In this document: in pieces, positions 35,591-44,589 of the stretch
How the letters are laid out: the number at the start of each line of letters is the position of its first letter
How positions within the stretch are numbered: the stretch's first letter is position 1
Source of the DNA: Vibrio penaeicida
GTDB taxonomy: Bacteria > Pseudomonadota > Gammaproteobacteria > Enterobacterales > Vibrionaceae
Direction of reading: 5' to 3'
Assembly: GCF_030689305.1 (NCBI RefSeq)
Contig: NZ_JAUYVM010000003.1
Span: forward strand, 310,001 to 374,000
Length of the DNA stretch: 64,000 bases
Program-made: the position numbers and the translations under genes
Notes under the pieces: generated by a model
The model's input: only the letters and a program-made list of their open reading frames with translations
What the model was told of the DNA's origin: nothing
Databases searched by the model: none

Positions 35591-36577
35591 TTAATCTATT
35601 TGATATTGAGCAACCGTCTGGTCGATCTTACCAAACAAAGAGTTACCCTCTTTATCAAACATTTCAATTTCTACTCTATCGCCGTAGGTCATAAACGGCG
35701 TTAAAGGTTCACCAGAATCGATGATTTCAAGCATGCGCTTTTCGGCCAAGCAGCATGAACCTTTACTGCGATCGATGTTGGAAACTGTGCCCGAACCAAT
35801 GATGGTCCCTGCTGCGAGGTGGCGACTTTTTGCTACGTGCGCGACCAACTGGTGGAAGTTAAACGTCATGTCGACGCCTGCCTCTGGCGATCCAAATTTT
35901 TCCCCATTGAGATGAACATGAAGTGGAAGGTGTACCTTACCGTCATTCCAAGCTGTATCCAGTTCATCTGGCGTGATTGCTACGGGAGAAAAAGCAGAAG
36001 CAGGCTTTGATTGGAAGAACCCAAACCCTTTAGCTAATTCGCCTGGAATGAGATTACGCAACGAAACGTCGTTGACCAGCATCAGCAGTTTGATGTGTTG
36101 TTCTGCGTTTTCAGGTTGGGTACTCATTGGAACATCGCCAGTAATAACGGCAATTTCGCCCTCAAAGTCGCAGCCCCATTTTTCGTCTGCCAGTGCGATA
36201 TCATCTCTCGGTCCTAGGAATCCATCGGACATGCCTTGGTACATCAACGGGTCGGTCCAGAAACTCTCGGGCATGGTTGCTCCCCGTGCTTTTCGAACCA
36301 GTTCAACGTGATTCACGTAGGCGCTGCCGTCCGCCCACTGGAAAGCGCGAGGAAGAGGCGAAGCGCAATCTTCAGGATTGAATGGGAAGGTGGTATTCAC
36401 GTCTCCAGCGTTTAACGCTTGGTAGCGTACTTCGAGTTGCTCAGATGTATCTGCCCAATTATCCAACGCGTGCTGGAGAGTTGGGGCAATGTCGGTCGCT
36501 AACGTTGCTTGAGATAGATCGCGCGAAACGACGATAAGATCGCCGTCTCTTCCATGCTTGAGTGATGCGAGTTTCAT
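35591..36577 (-). CDS. fahA: Fumarylacetoacetate hydrolase family protein
   Basis: A 328-residue FAH-fold hydrolase. The metal-binding acidic residues lie in GCDFEGEIAVITGDV, and the family GSGTVSN segment is present near the C-terminus. It cleaves fumarylacetoacetate to fumarate and acetoacetate, the last step of homogentisate degradation. It lies between hmgA (76 bases upstream) and maiA, in the same orientation. The bacterial type is shorter than the mammalian enzyme. Confidence 0.92.
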   Translation of the reverse strand: MKLASLKHGRDGDLIVVSRDLSQATLATDIAPTLQHALDNWADTSEQLEVRYQALNAGDVNTTFPFNPEDCASPLPRAFQWADGSAYVNHVELVRKARGATMPESFWTDPLMYQGMSDGFLGPRDDIALADEKWGCDFEGEIAVITGDVPMSTQPENAEQHIKLLMLVNDVSLRNLIPGELAKGFGFFQSKPASAFSPVAITPDELDTAWNDGKVHLPLHVHLNGEKFGSPEAGVDMTFNFHQLVAHVAKSRHLAAGTIIGSGTVSNIDRSKGSCCLAEKRMLEIIDSGEPLTPFMTYGDRVEIEMFDKEGNSLFGKIDQTVAQYQID

Positions 36578-36653
36578 CCAGTGTTCTCCTCTAATTTATT
36601 ATGAGTATTTTTGAAATCTTACAGTCCAATATGAGTTATTTTGTTGATGAACC

Positions 36654-37787
36654 CTACTTTGCAGGTGTGCGCCATGAGTACACATAATCCGGGTTTTCGA
36701 CAGACGCTGCCGCTTCCGTTATGTCTAAAGGCGCACGGGTGTCAATCATGACAGCAACTTCATCGGTTTCTTTTTTAGGATTTGCTTGGCTAGCAGCGAG
36801 AGCTTTAGGGTGCGGTCCGTGTGGAAATCCACAAGGGTGAAGCGTGATCATGCCTGCATCAATGTTGTCTCGGCTGAAAAAGTTGCCTTTGTGGTAAAAC
36901 AACACTTCATCGTAGTCATCGTTATTGTGATAGAACGGAACTTTAAGGGCTCCGGGATCCGATTCAATCGGACGTGGAACGAAGGTGCAGATGACAAATC
37001 CATCGGCCACAAAAGTGATATGAGCGGATGGTGGCAAGTGATAGCGGTGGCTCATGAGTGGACGAATATCTCGCCAGTTTAAGCGGAAAACTGTGAGGTT
37101 TCCTTTCCAACCGACGGCATCTAACGGGTTGAAAGGGTAAGTCACGTTATTAAGGCGATTTCGGCTTTTGATGCGAACTTTCCATTGTTCACTTGTGCTT
37201 TTTTGTTGGTTAAAAGCGTCATCAATTTTGGGATGAACCAGAACCGCAGGATCAAAGATGGCGTGTTCACCGAGTATTCCGCGTTCGGCACTCATGTACG
37301 AGCTGTTGGTCGCCTCTATCATCAACATAACCACTTGTTCGTTGGTTTCTATGCGCCAAGAAGTAGAGCGGGGGATAACCAAATAGTCGCCTTCACTAAA
37401 GGTCATGTGTCCATAGTCACAATACAGCGAGCCTGATCCCTGATGGATAAATAGACATTCATCACCGTCACCGTTTCGAACCAAATGTTGCATATTGGCA
37501 CTGGTTCGCCAAATTCTGACTTGTACATTGCCATTTTTCAGTAGGCACGGAGCGGACAGCGGGCACGATTCGTCAGCTTCAACTTTATTGGTGTCGAAGG
37601 CGTGTGGGCGTAAATCGCCTTCCCACTCACTCCAGCCTGTAGGTGCATGCTCGTGATACATATGAGTCGCAGGACCGAAAAACCCCTCTTTCCCTACTTC
37701 TCGTTCAAATGCATTACTGGGTAAGTCGCAGTGTGCCTGAACCGAGGTTTCTCCCTCTTTCAGTGGAAAAGAAAACCATTTACGCAT
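36654..37787 (-). CDS. hmgA: Homogentisate 1,2-dioxygenase
   Basis: A cupin-fold iron dioxygenase of about 377 residues, the shorter type found in Vibrio. The iron-ligand and substrate region is visible as NDDYDEVLFYHKGNFFSRD and ITLHPCGFPHGPHP. It opens the homogentisate ring to maleylacetoacetate. Start at 37787 is chosen because AAGGAG lies six bases upstream, while the ATG at 37793 abuts that site directly. In Vibrio cholerae hppD precedes hmgA. Here hppD is absent and a divergent TRAP transporter operon takes its place. Confidence 0.92.
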   Translation of the reverse strand: MRKWFSFPLKEGETSVQAHCDLPSNAFEREVGKEGFFGPATHMYHEHAPTGWSEWEGDLRPHAFDTNKVEADESCPLSAPCLLKNGNVQVRIWRTSANMQHLVRNGDGDECLFIHQGSGSLYCDYGHMTFSEGDYLVIPRSTSWRIETNEQVVMLMIEATNSSYMSAERGILGEHAIFDPAVLVHPKIDDAFNQQKSTSEQWKVRIKSRNRLNNVTYPFNPLDAVGWKGNLTVFRLNWRDIRPLMSHRYHLPPSAHITFVADGFVICTFVPRPIESDPGALKVPFYHNNDDYDEVLFYHKGNFFSRDNIDAGMITLHPCGFPHGPHPKALAASQANPKKETDEVAVMIDTRAPLDITEAAASVENPDYVYSWRTPAK

Positions 37788-37884
37788 AACCATCTCCTTG
37801 GCTTGTCTCTATAGTATATTCTGTTTCTAATTAATAGTTACAAATAAAACTAGTTTGAAGATATGTTAGCCAAATGGATGCAGT

Positions 37885-37930
37885 AAATGCAACAATTAAT
37901 TATCAATATGGTTACTTTTTTGTTGCATTT
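37885..37930. promoter_or_regulatory. Long-spaced inverted repeat in the hmgA/TRAP divergent promoter region
   Basis: AAATGCAACA at 37885-37894 and its exact complement TGTTGCATTT at 37921-37930 are separated by 26 AT-rich bases, midway between divergent hmgA and the TRAP genes. It may be a pair of operator half-sites, for example for the MarR protein encoded downstream, or a looped operator. Identity of the binding protein is inference. Confidence 0.45.
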
Positions 37931-38051
37931 GATACTTCTGTGTGATTTATTTTTATGGCTGGTTATGATTTAACCGAATGGTTTTATCATTAAATAAAGG
38001 AATGACTGGCACTAAAAATACAATTACAAAAGAAACCAAATGGAGTTCGAC

Positions 38052-39083
38052 ATGAGGAAGTTAAACTGGGTTGCTGGCACGCTAGCAATGGTGTGTGCAA
38101 GTGCGTCTTTTCCCTCAATTGCTGCTGAAAAAACACTGCTTGTGAGTTCGTGGGCATCACCAAATCATGGTATCAACAAGGTTGTTTGGCCGACTTGGGG
38201 TCAGTGGGTGAATGAAGCAACGGACGGGCGCGTAAAAATCAAAGTGGAATACAATATGGGCCCGCCGCCGGCACAAGCCGATATGATCGCTGACGGCATC
38301 GGTGATGTAACTTGGTTTTTCCACGGTTTCAAACCGGGTCGATTTGAACTGACTAAGCTCCCTGAAATCCCTACGTTTGATAACACGCTATCCTCTGAAA
38401 ATGCATCAATTGCCTATTGGCGCGTATTCGATAAGTACCTAAAAAAAGGAAAAGAACACAAAGGATTAGTCGTCCTTGGTGTGGGTGTCCACGGTCCCGG
38501 TTCTATCATTACACGCAAAAAAGTCGACTCTTTCGAGGACTTAAAAGGCAAGAAAATGCGCATTGCAGGTGATGTGATGTCGACGATTGGTAAAAACATG
38601 GGGGTTGCACCTGTGGCTCTGCCACCCACCAAAGTATATGAAGCTCTGTCGCAAGGTGTTGTGGATGGTGCCTTTTTCACATTGGAGACGTTAAAGAGTT
38701 TTCGCCTCAATGAAGTCGCGCCAAATGTTGTGACATTCCCTGGTGGCTTATATCGCGGCAGTTTCAGTATTTTGATGAACCCCGATACGTTGGATGGTTT
38801 GTCGGATGAAGATCGCCAAGCCGTTTTGTCGGTATCTGGAGAAAAGCTTTCCCGTTTGTTCGGTCAAATGATGGATCAAGCCGATAAAGCCGGTGTAGAA
38901 GATACCTTGGCGAAAAATGGCAATATACAAGAAGCGTCTCCAGTCATGATAGAGCAAGCGAAGGCGTATGCTCAAGGTCTGGAAAAAGCATGGTTGAAGA
39001 AAGCCAAAAAACGTCGTATCTCCGATCCTGAAGGTGCGCTGGCTTACTATCGCGATCAAGTGAAAGCGCTAGGAGCAGAGTAA
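38052..39083 (+). CDS. TRAP transporter substrate-binding protein (DctP)
   Basis: A 343-residue periplasmic binding protein with a signal peptide ending near SIAAEKT. The DctP signature YEALSQGVVDGAFFTLETLKS is present near residues 193-216. The ATG at 38052 has GGAG six bases upstream and begins the signal peptide, so it is preferred to the ATG at 38040. It is the first gene of a TRAP operon with the DctQ and DctM subunits, divergent from hmgA. An aromatic acid feeding the homogentisate route is the contextual guess for its ligand. Confidence 0.92.
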   Translation: MRKLNWVAGTLAMVCASASFPSIAAEKTLLVSSWASPNHGINKVVWPTWGQWVNEATDGRVKIKVEYNMGPPPAQADMIADGIGDVTWFFHGFKPGRFELTKLPEIPTFDNTLSSENASIAYWRVFDKYLKKGKEHKGLVVLGVGVHGPGSIITRKKVDSFEDLKGKKMRIAGDVMSTIGKNMGVAPVALPPTKVYEALSQGVVDGAFFTLETLKSFRLNEVAPNVVTFPGGLYRGSFSILMNPDTLDGLSDEDRQAVLSVSGEKLSRLFGQMMDQADKAGVEDTLAKNGNIQEASPVMIEQAKAYAQGLEKAWLKKAKKRRISDPEGALAYYRDQVKALGAE

Positions 39084-39601
39084 TGAATCTGGTCTTCAAC
39101 TTCGCGGGTGGGATTCGCCGGTGTTTGGAGGTACTGGCATCAGTGGCGTTGTTACTGATGCTGGTAATAACCGTTATTGATGTGGTGGGTCGTTACTTTT
39201 TTAATGCACCGTTACCCGGTGGTGTTGAATTAGTGGAGATCATGCTAGCAATGGTAGTGTTCGCGGCATTTCCTTTAATAACATGGAATGAAGAGCATAT
39301 CTGCGTCGATCTACTTGATGACTGGTTCCCTAAAGCCATGGTGAGCTTACGCCAATTTGTGATTAGCCTAGGCTGTGCTTTCGCACTTGGATTGGTCGCG
39401 TGGAAAGTGTGGGGGCTCGGAACACGTTCACTTTCGTACGAAGAAGAAACCGATATTCTGGCGATTCCACTGGGCTACGTGATGTACTTTATTTCGGTGA
39501 CGGGTTGGCTCTCAATGGTAATGACTCTGTTATTAGCGGTTTTGTATCTTGCCAAAAAGGGACCCATGTCCGGCAATGAAACGGAGGCAAAGCAATCATG
39601 A
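39083..39601 (+). CDS. TRAP transporter small permease subunit (DctQ)
   Basis: A 172-residue membrane protein with four helices in the DctQ pattern, including VIDVVGRYFFNAPLPGGVEL and FAAFPLITWNEEHICVDLL. Its first base overlaps the stop codon of the binding-protein gene, and it overlaps the large subunit by four bases, so the three are translationally coupled. Confidence 0.92.
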   Translation: MNLVFNFAGGIRRCLEVLASVALLLMLVITVIDVVGRYFFNAPLPGGVELVEIMLAMVVFAAFPLITWNEEHICVDLLDDWFPKAMVSLRQFVISLGCAFALGLVAWKVWGLGTRSLSYEEETDILAIPLGYVMYFISVTGWLSMVMTLLLAVLYLAKKGPMSGNETEAKQS

Positions 39602-40902
39602 CGGTAACTTTGATTGGTTTTGCGGCATTGCTTGCTTTAGTGCTGCTTAGAATACCTCTGGCGTATGCGATGGGGATCGTCGGGTTTGTGGGGTTTGGTG
39701 CGCTTGTTGACTACAACTGGACTGCAACATTATCCATGGCGGCTCGAAGAATCATCGATACGGGGCAAGACTACAGTTTGTCGGTCATCCCCCTCTTTGT
39801 CTTGATGGGTAACTTGGTTAATCGTGCTGGTTTATCGCAGGAGCTGTATGCCGCCAGTAACGCGTTTGTTGGGCACCGTAAGGGGGGCTTATCGATGGCG
39901 ACCATTCTGGCGTGTGGTGGTTTTTCTGCCATTTGTGGTTCGAGCCTTGCAACCGCAGCGACGATGTCTAAAGTGGCGATGCCTCCCATGCGTAAATACG
40001 GCTATAAAGACAGTCTAGCAGCGGCATCCATAGCAGCAGGAGGCACTCTTGGAATCCTAATCCCTCCAAGCGTAATGTTGGTGGTGTATGGGCTACTGAC
40101 AGAAACCAGTATTCGAGAACTCTTTGCTGCCGGCTTGGTCCCCGGGCTACTTGGTGTTGTTCTTTATTTGGCGGCCGTTAGGTGGGCAGTACACCGCAAC
40201 CCTAACTCAGCACCTCCAATGGAGAAAATGCCTTGGAAAGAGCGATGGGTCGCCTTGAAGGGGGTAGTTTCCACTATTGCGCTGTTTGTACTGGTCATGG
40301 GGGGAATTTATGCGGGTATTTTTACGCCAACGGAAGCGGCTGGGATTGGTGCAGCAGGGGCGCTAGTCATTGCTGGTTTGAAGAAGCAGCTTACAGTAAA
40401 AGTACTGCATGAAGTGTTGCTGGATTCGGCGAAAACGACAGCTGTTCTATTCAGTGTGGTGATCTCTGCTTTGATATTTTCCAACTTCATCAATCGTGCA
40501 GGGTTTACGGATGCGCTGTTATCTTTTGTCACCAGTATGGATATGACGCCATTTATGGTGTTGGCAGTGATTTTACTTATCTACATTCTACTAGGGTGTA
40601 TCTTTGAAAGTATGTCGATGCTCTTACTGACTGTGCCTATTTTCTTCCCATTAGTGCAAAGTTTAGGCTTTGATTTAGTATGGTTTGGCATTCTGGTGGT
40701 GGTGGTCACAGAAATCAGCTTGATAACGCCCCCAGTGGGAATGAATGTGTTTGTATTATCTGGCGTAATGAAAGACATAAAGACCAAAACCATCTTTCGC
40801 GGTATTGTACCGTTTTGGACAGCAGACATGCTTAGGTTAGTGCTTATCGCACTTATCCCTGCTTTGTCTTTAGCGCTCCCCAATTGGTTGTATGGTGGAT
40901 AG
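39598..40902 (+). CDS. TRAP transporter large permease subunit (DctM)
   Basis: A 434-residue inner-membrane transporter with about 12 helices. TRAP landmarks are SICGSSLATAATMSKVAMPPM-like sequence, GTLGILIPPSVMLVVYG and ISLITPPVGMNVFVLSG. It couples substrate entry to the sodium or proton gradient. It completes the TRAP operon opposite hmgA and is followed 52 bases later by a marR gene. Confidence 0.93.
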   Translation: MTVTLIGFAALLALVLLRIPLAYAMGIVGFVGFGALVDYNWTATLSMAARRIIDTGQDYSLSVIPLFVLMGNLVNRAGLSQELYAASNAFVGHRKGGLSMATILACGGFSAICGSSLATAATMSKVAMPPMRKYGYKDSLAAASIAAGGTLGILIPPSVMLVVYGLLTETSIRELFAAGLVPGLLGVVLYLAAVRWAVHRNPNSAPPMEKMPWKERWVALKGVVSTIALFVLVMGGIYAGIFTPTEAAGIGAAGALVIAGLKKQLTVKVLHEVLLDSAKTTAVLFSVVISALIFSNFINRAGFTDALLSFVTSMDMTPFMVLAVILLIYILLGCIFESMSMLLLTVPIFFPLVQSLGFDLVWFGILVVVVTEISLITPPVGMNVFVLSGVMKDIKTKTIFRGIVPFWTADMLRLVLIALIPALSLALPNWLYGG

Positions 40903-40954
40903 CCAGTAAGCAGACCCCTGCTAGATTATTAAAAAGGTAAAGGTAACAAAGGAC

Positions 40955-41419
40955 ATGGAGCAATTTACGTTTTCACTGGAAGACTTTCTTCCCTATAAAT
41001 TGGTTAGAACTGCTGAGCAAGTAGCCGACAGTTTGGCTGAGTTGTACCAAAAGGAATTCGGCATTACCCGACCTGAATGGCGGATACTTGCTAACCTTGG
41101 TGCGCGTGAAGATGTGATTGCTCGTGACCTATCTGATGTTACGAATCTAGACAAAGTAAAGGTGTCGCGAACGCTTTCTAAGTTGGAAGAAAGAGGGCTG
41201 ATTCAGCGAGAGAAAACAGAGAGCGATCAAAGGGCAACGCACATCCAACTGACTGAAGAAGGGCGTCGGCTATATGAAAAGATGATCCCGCGAGTGTTGC
41301 AATGGGAATCGGAAATTCTAGATGGGTTAACAGGCTCTCAATACCGTGACCTATTTCGCGCATTGGATGCGCTGAAACAATCGACAGACGTTGTTTATCA
41401 AAAGCACTCGGGTGAATAA
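40955..41419 (+). CDS. MarR-family transcriptional regulator
   Basis: A 154-residue MarR regulator. The winged helix has the DLSDVTNLDKVKVSRTLSKLEERGLIQR core and the wing REKTESDQRATHIQLTEEGR. MarR proteins near aromatic-acid genes (HpaR/HmgR-like) usually repress until an aromatic ligand binds. It follows the TRAP permease gene in the same orientation, so it may be in the same transcript. It is the likely regulator of the TRAP operon and hmgA. Confidence 0.92.
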   Translation: MEQFTFSLEDFLPYKLVRTAEQVADSLAELYQKEFGITRPEWRILANLGAREDVIARDLSDVTNLDKVKVSRTLSKLEERGLIQREKTESDQRATHIQLTEEGRRLYEKMIPRVLQWESEILDGLTGSQYRDLFRALDALKQSTDVVYQKHSGE

Positions 41420-41426
41420 CAAACCG

Positions 41427-42167
41427 CTATTGGTATCCGTTCAAGTTAAATTCTTTTAACAAGCGATTGTATGTTCCGTCTTTTCTCATTTGATTCAAGC
41501 CTCTGTTGAATGCATGCACGACTTCTTGTCCATCAAGAATGTTTTTGGATACCAACAAGTAGAGTGATGATTTACTAAGAGGAGGCTGAATGTAGACTAC
41601 ATCCTCTAACTTGCTGTGATTTAAAGAATTGGTCTCGTATTGAAATACGGCAAAAGAAATGGCAATCATGTCAACGCGTTGGCGAAATAGCTTCCTTACG
41701 TTGAGTATTTGATTCGAAGCTTCCTCTTTGGTTAGGTAGTCCGCTTCATCAAACTCTTTTCCATTTGCCCAACCTAAGCTTACACCAATTCGATATGGCG
41801 TCAGATCTTGCAATGAATCATAGCGGCTAAAACCGAGTTCTTTTAAAGCCACTAGCCCCACATCAACATCGAATATTGGGTCACTGTACAAATACTTTTC
41901 TGCGCGTTCATCTGTGTAATACCCTCCCATCACTGCATCGTATTCACCGTTCTCAACTAAAACTAATGCACGTTTCCATGGAGTAAACCGAATAGTACTT
42001 TCCAGATTAGAGCGTCGAAGCGCCTCTTGGACAATGGCTGTGACGACGCCATTTTTTTCTAGCTCAGAACTGTAAAACGGAGCCCAGTCTACGGTGACCA
42101 TATTGATGGTTCTAGACTGAACGTTAAAAGACATGAGTATGAATAAAATAGGGAGCAAACGTATCAT
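41427..42167 (-). CDS. Periplasmic solute-binding protein (SBP_bac_3 family)
   Basis: A protein of about 246 residues with an N-terminal signal peptide (MIRLLPILFILMSFNVQSRT) and a family 3 bilobed binding domain. The open frame extends upstream to 42332, overlapping the divergent fpr gene. That extension is not signal-like, so I start at the ATG at 42167. No ABC permease is nearby. Proteins like this in Vibrio are common as orphan sensors. Ligand unknown. Confidence 0.82.
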   Translation of the reverse strand: MIRLLPILFILMSFNVQSRTINMVTVDWAPFYSSELEKNGVVTAIVQEALRRSNLESTIRFTPWKRALVLVENGEYDAVMGGYYTDERAEKYLYSDPIFDVDVGLVALKELGFSRYDSLQDLTPYRIGVSLGWANGKEFDEADYLTKEEASNQILNVRKLFRQRVDMIAISFAVFQYETNSLNHSKLEDVVYIQPPLSKSSLYLLVSKNILDGQEVVHAFNRGLNQMRKDGTYNRLLKEFNLNGYQ

Positions 42168-42304
42168 GATTTTCAAAGCCAACTTCAGTATTTGTTTTTT
42201 TAAGTATAGAGCTCTTAACAGAAGTGAGAGAAAAACTAACTTGCGTTTTACAGGAGGTAAAGGTAAATCTAATGTATAAATAAACACCATACTGGGAGGT
42301 GTGA

Positions 42305-43078
42305 ATGCAAGATGTTCCGCACGGACTAACAAAAGGTGAGGTTACTCAACGCATTGATTGGACGGAAAACGTCTTCACGATTCAAGTGAACGCGAAAATT
42401 GAGCCGTATACAGCAGGCCAATTCACCAAGTTGGGTTTAAAGGTTGATGCCGATGATTGGGTGCGTCGAGCTTATTCGATGGTCAATTCTCCCAATCAGC
42501 CGCAAGGACCTGATTTTTTGGAATTTCTGATCATTTCAGATTCCGATGGCCAACTTTCCCCTAAACTTCACGAACTGCAAGTCGGCGATTCTGTCTACGT
42601 AGGTAAGCAGCCTTCTGGGTTTATGGTTATTGATGAAATCCCCGACTACGCCAAGGAGCTGTGGTTTCTTTCGACAGGAACCGCAGTAGGACCATTTTTA
42701 GCCATGTTGGAAGAGCATGAATCTTTCGAAAAGTTCGACAAAGTTGTGCTGGTGCATGCCGTACGAACGTCGCAAGAGCTCATTTATCAAGAAAAAATCA
42801 CATCGTACCAAGAAAGGTATCAATCCAAATTCCAATATGTGCCTGTTGTGTCGCGTGAAGACAATCCAAATGCACTCAAAGGTCGAATTCCGGAATTGCT
42901 TTTAAATGGTGAGTTGCTTGAAATAACTGGGTTGAATTTGGATTCTAATAAGAGTTTCTTTTATCTGTGTGGTAACCCTGCAATGGTTAAAGATACGCAA
43001 GAAACCTTGAAAAAACTGGGCTTTGATAAGCACTTGCGCCGTAAACCTGGGCATTTTAGTTTTGAAAATTACTGGTAA
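42305..43078 (+). CDS. fpr: Ferredoxin-NADP+ reductase
   Basis: A 257-residue flavoenzyme of the bacterial Fpr type. The FAD site is RRAYSMVNSPNQPQ, the glycine-rich NADP site is WFLSTGTAVGPFLAML, and the C-terminus is the class-II ending GHFSFENYW. It passes electrons between NADPH and ferredoxin or flavodoxin and supports iron-sulfur repair and oxidative-stress defence. The conserved orphan at 43112 follows after 33 bases and may be co-transcribed. Confidence 0.92.
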   Translation: MQDVPHGLTKGEVTQRIDWTENVFTIQVNAKIEPYTAGQFTKLGLKVDADDWVRRAYSMVNSPNQPQGPDFLEFLIISDSDGQLSPKLHELQVGDSVYVGKQPSGFMVIDEIPDYAKELWFLSTGTAVGPFLAMLEEHESFEKFDKVVLVHAVRTSQELIYQEKITSYQERYQSKFQYVPVVSREDNPNALKGRIPELLLNGELLEITGLNLDSNKSFFYLCGNPAMVKDTQETLKKLGFDKHLRRKPGHFSFENYW

Positions 43079-43111
43079 GCCAACGTTGGAGAATGTGGCT
43101 TAGGATAGCGT

Positions 43112-43735
43112 ATGAACATTAACCGGTTAAAAGCCGCTGAAGAAGATTTCTTAATTCGAGTACCGGGTGGATTTAATAGCCCTGAAATGATTGAGATCGG
43201 GAAAAAGCACAAGATGGATCAAATGATCGCTCAGGCCCAAGATGCCTTCAGCGAGGAGAAGTTCACGGATGCGCAAGGTACGGCAGAGATGATGACGAAA
43301 CTGGTCAGCCGATCTTCGATGGTATCGATGTTTGAAAAGCCTAAGTTCCGTGATTATGTAAAAGGTATGACGCATCAAGAAAGGGAAGGGTTAGCCTATT
43401 CTTTAAAAGACATGTTGCATGGCGACCAAGAATACGGATTCAACACCATGCTTGATTTATTGCGACCAGCGAAATTAGCTAAGTGGTCTCTTGTCACTAT
43501 TCTCCCGAACTATTATGCCCCATTAGACGAAGTTTTCGTTAAGCCGACAACAGCCAAAGGGGTGATCAAGTTTTTTGAATTAAACAACCTTGAATACAAA
43601 CCGGCACCGACATGGGCTTTTTATCAAGAGTATCGCGCGCAAATTTTAGAAATGCGCAAACATGTTAGCCAAGATCTTTCCCCAAATAATGCAGCGTTTT
43701 GTGGGTTTCTCATGATGACGATGTCTTCCGACTAG
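43112..43735 (+). CDS. Conserved-looking orphan downstream of fpr
   Basis: A 207-residue soluble, mainly helical protein with no signal peptide or membrane segment. It has charged helices (GTAEMMTKLVSRSSMVSMFEK, then REGLAYSLKDMLHGD) and an aromatic-rich C-terminal part (PAPTWAFYQEYRAQILEMRKH). I do not recognise the family and see no catalytic motif. Codon use matches the neighbours, and its position suggests co-expression with fpr. No function is assigned. Confidence 0.7.
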   Translation: MNINRLKAAEEDFLIRVPGGFNSPEMIEIGKKHKMDQMIAQAQDAFSEEKFTDAQGTAEMMTKLVSRSSMVSMFEKPKFRDYVKGMTHQEREGLAYSLKDMLHGDQEYGFNTMLDLLRPAKLAKWSLVTILPNYYAPLDEVFVKPTTAKGVIKFFELNNLEYKPAPTWAFYQEYRAQILEMRKHVSQDLSPNNAAFCGFLMMTMSSD

Positions 43736-43756
43736 CCATAAGTGAATGCGTCCGGA

Positions 43757-44437
43757 TTAGCGAGCGAAAATATCGGGTGACAAATCAACCTGCTCGCACA
43801 GCTCTGGGATGCTGTTAATCTCAATCCAGTGACCGGTTTCTTTAATTAATCCGCTTTCTTTTAGCCTAGTTAATGTTCTGGATAGCGTTTCTGGTGTCAT
43901 ACCCAATTGAGTGGCCATCAGTTTTTTAGATACCGGAAGAGGGACTTTGCCATCGCATTTTTCGGCTTCTTGGCGGTACACCTCTGCCAATTTCATGACT
44001 AACCGTTGAGGTGCGCTGACTTGTGTCAGAATATCCACCGTATTCATCAATTGGTGTATCCGGTTTCCCATGAATTGCATGGTTCGAATGGATATTTCCG
44101 GTGTGCTACTAAAGATTCGAGCAACATCCGAATGATGAAATCGCGATAGGGTAGAATCTTGGTCCAAGCGAGCACTCATCGGGTAAGTTCTTGGTTCCAT
44201 GAACATGGCCATTTCCGCAATCCACTCACCAGACATAAAAACTTTGAACAGCTTTTCATCGCCATTTGGCATCAATCGAAACAACGACACTTTGCCTTTT
44301 TCTACACGATACATGTGCGTAGCAGGTTCACCTCGGTGAAATAGGTTTTTCCCAGAGGGGTAACTTTTTTCCACTCGACAAGACAGAAGCTGTGCTTTTT
44401 CTTCCTCATTAAGCAAAGAGATTATGGATTCCTTCAT
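43757..44437 (-). CDS. Crp/Fnr-family transcriptional regulator
   Basis: A 226-residue protein with an N-terminal cyclic-nucleotide-binding-type beta barrel and a C-terminal helix-turn-helix (ATQLGMTPETLSRTLTRLKESGLI). The recognition helix has Glu-x-x-Ser-Arg as in FNR/DNR, which fits TTGAT-type sites. It lacks the N-terminal Cys cluster of FNR, so it resembles DNR/NnrR-type sensors. I start at the ATG at 44437, with GAGGA seven bases upstream. The frame extends to 44470 but would overlap the FNR-type box at 44453-44466. That box suggests autoregulation. Confidence 0.88.
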   Translation of the reverse strand: MKESIISLLNEEEKAQLLSCRVEKSYPSGKNLFHRGEPATHMYRVEKGKVSLFRLMPNGDEKLFKVFMSGEWIAEMAMFMEPRTYPMSARLDQDSTLSRFHHSDVARIFSSTPEISIRTMQFMGNRIHQLMNTVDILTQVSAPQRLVMKLAEVYRQEAEKCDGKVPLPVSKKLMATQLGMTPETLSRTLTRLKESGLIKETGHWIEINSIPELCEQVDLSPDIFAR

Positions 44438-44452
44438 CAATACGTCCTCATC

Positions 44453-44466
44453 TTGATAATGGTCAA
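44453..44466. promoter_or_regulatory. FNR-type box upstream of the crp/fnr gene
   Basis: TTGAT-AATG-GTCAA matches nine of ten core positions of TTGAT-N4-ATCAA. It lies 16 bases upstream of the chosen start of the Crp/Fnr gene and about 125 bases upstream of the divergent 27-codon gene. Confidence 0.55.
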
Positions 44467-44589
44467 GCACTGAAATTCTTTAGCAACACTATCATGTAAA
44501 TAAGAATCATTAACCATAATAAGCATCAATCAACGAAACTGTGTGTCTGAAAATGCTTGTTAGTAGGTTGCAAACTAGGAGACGTCGTT

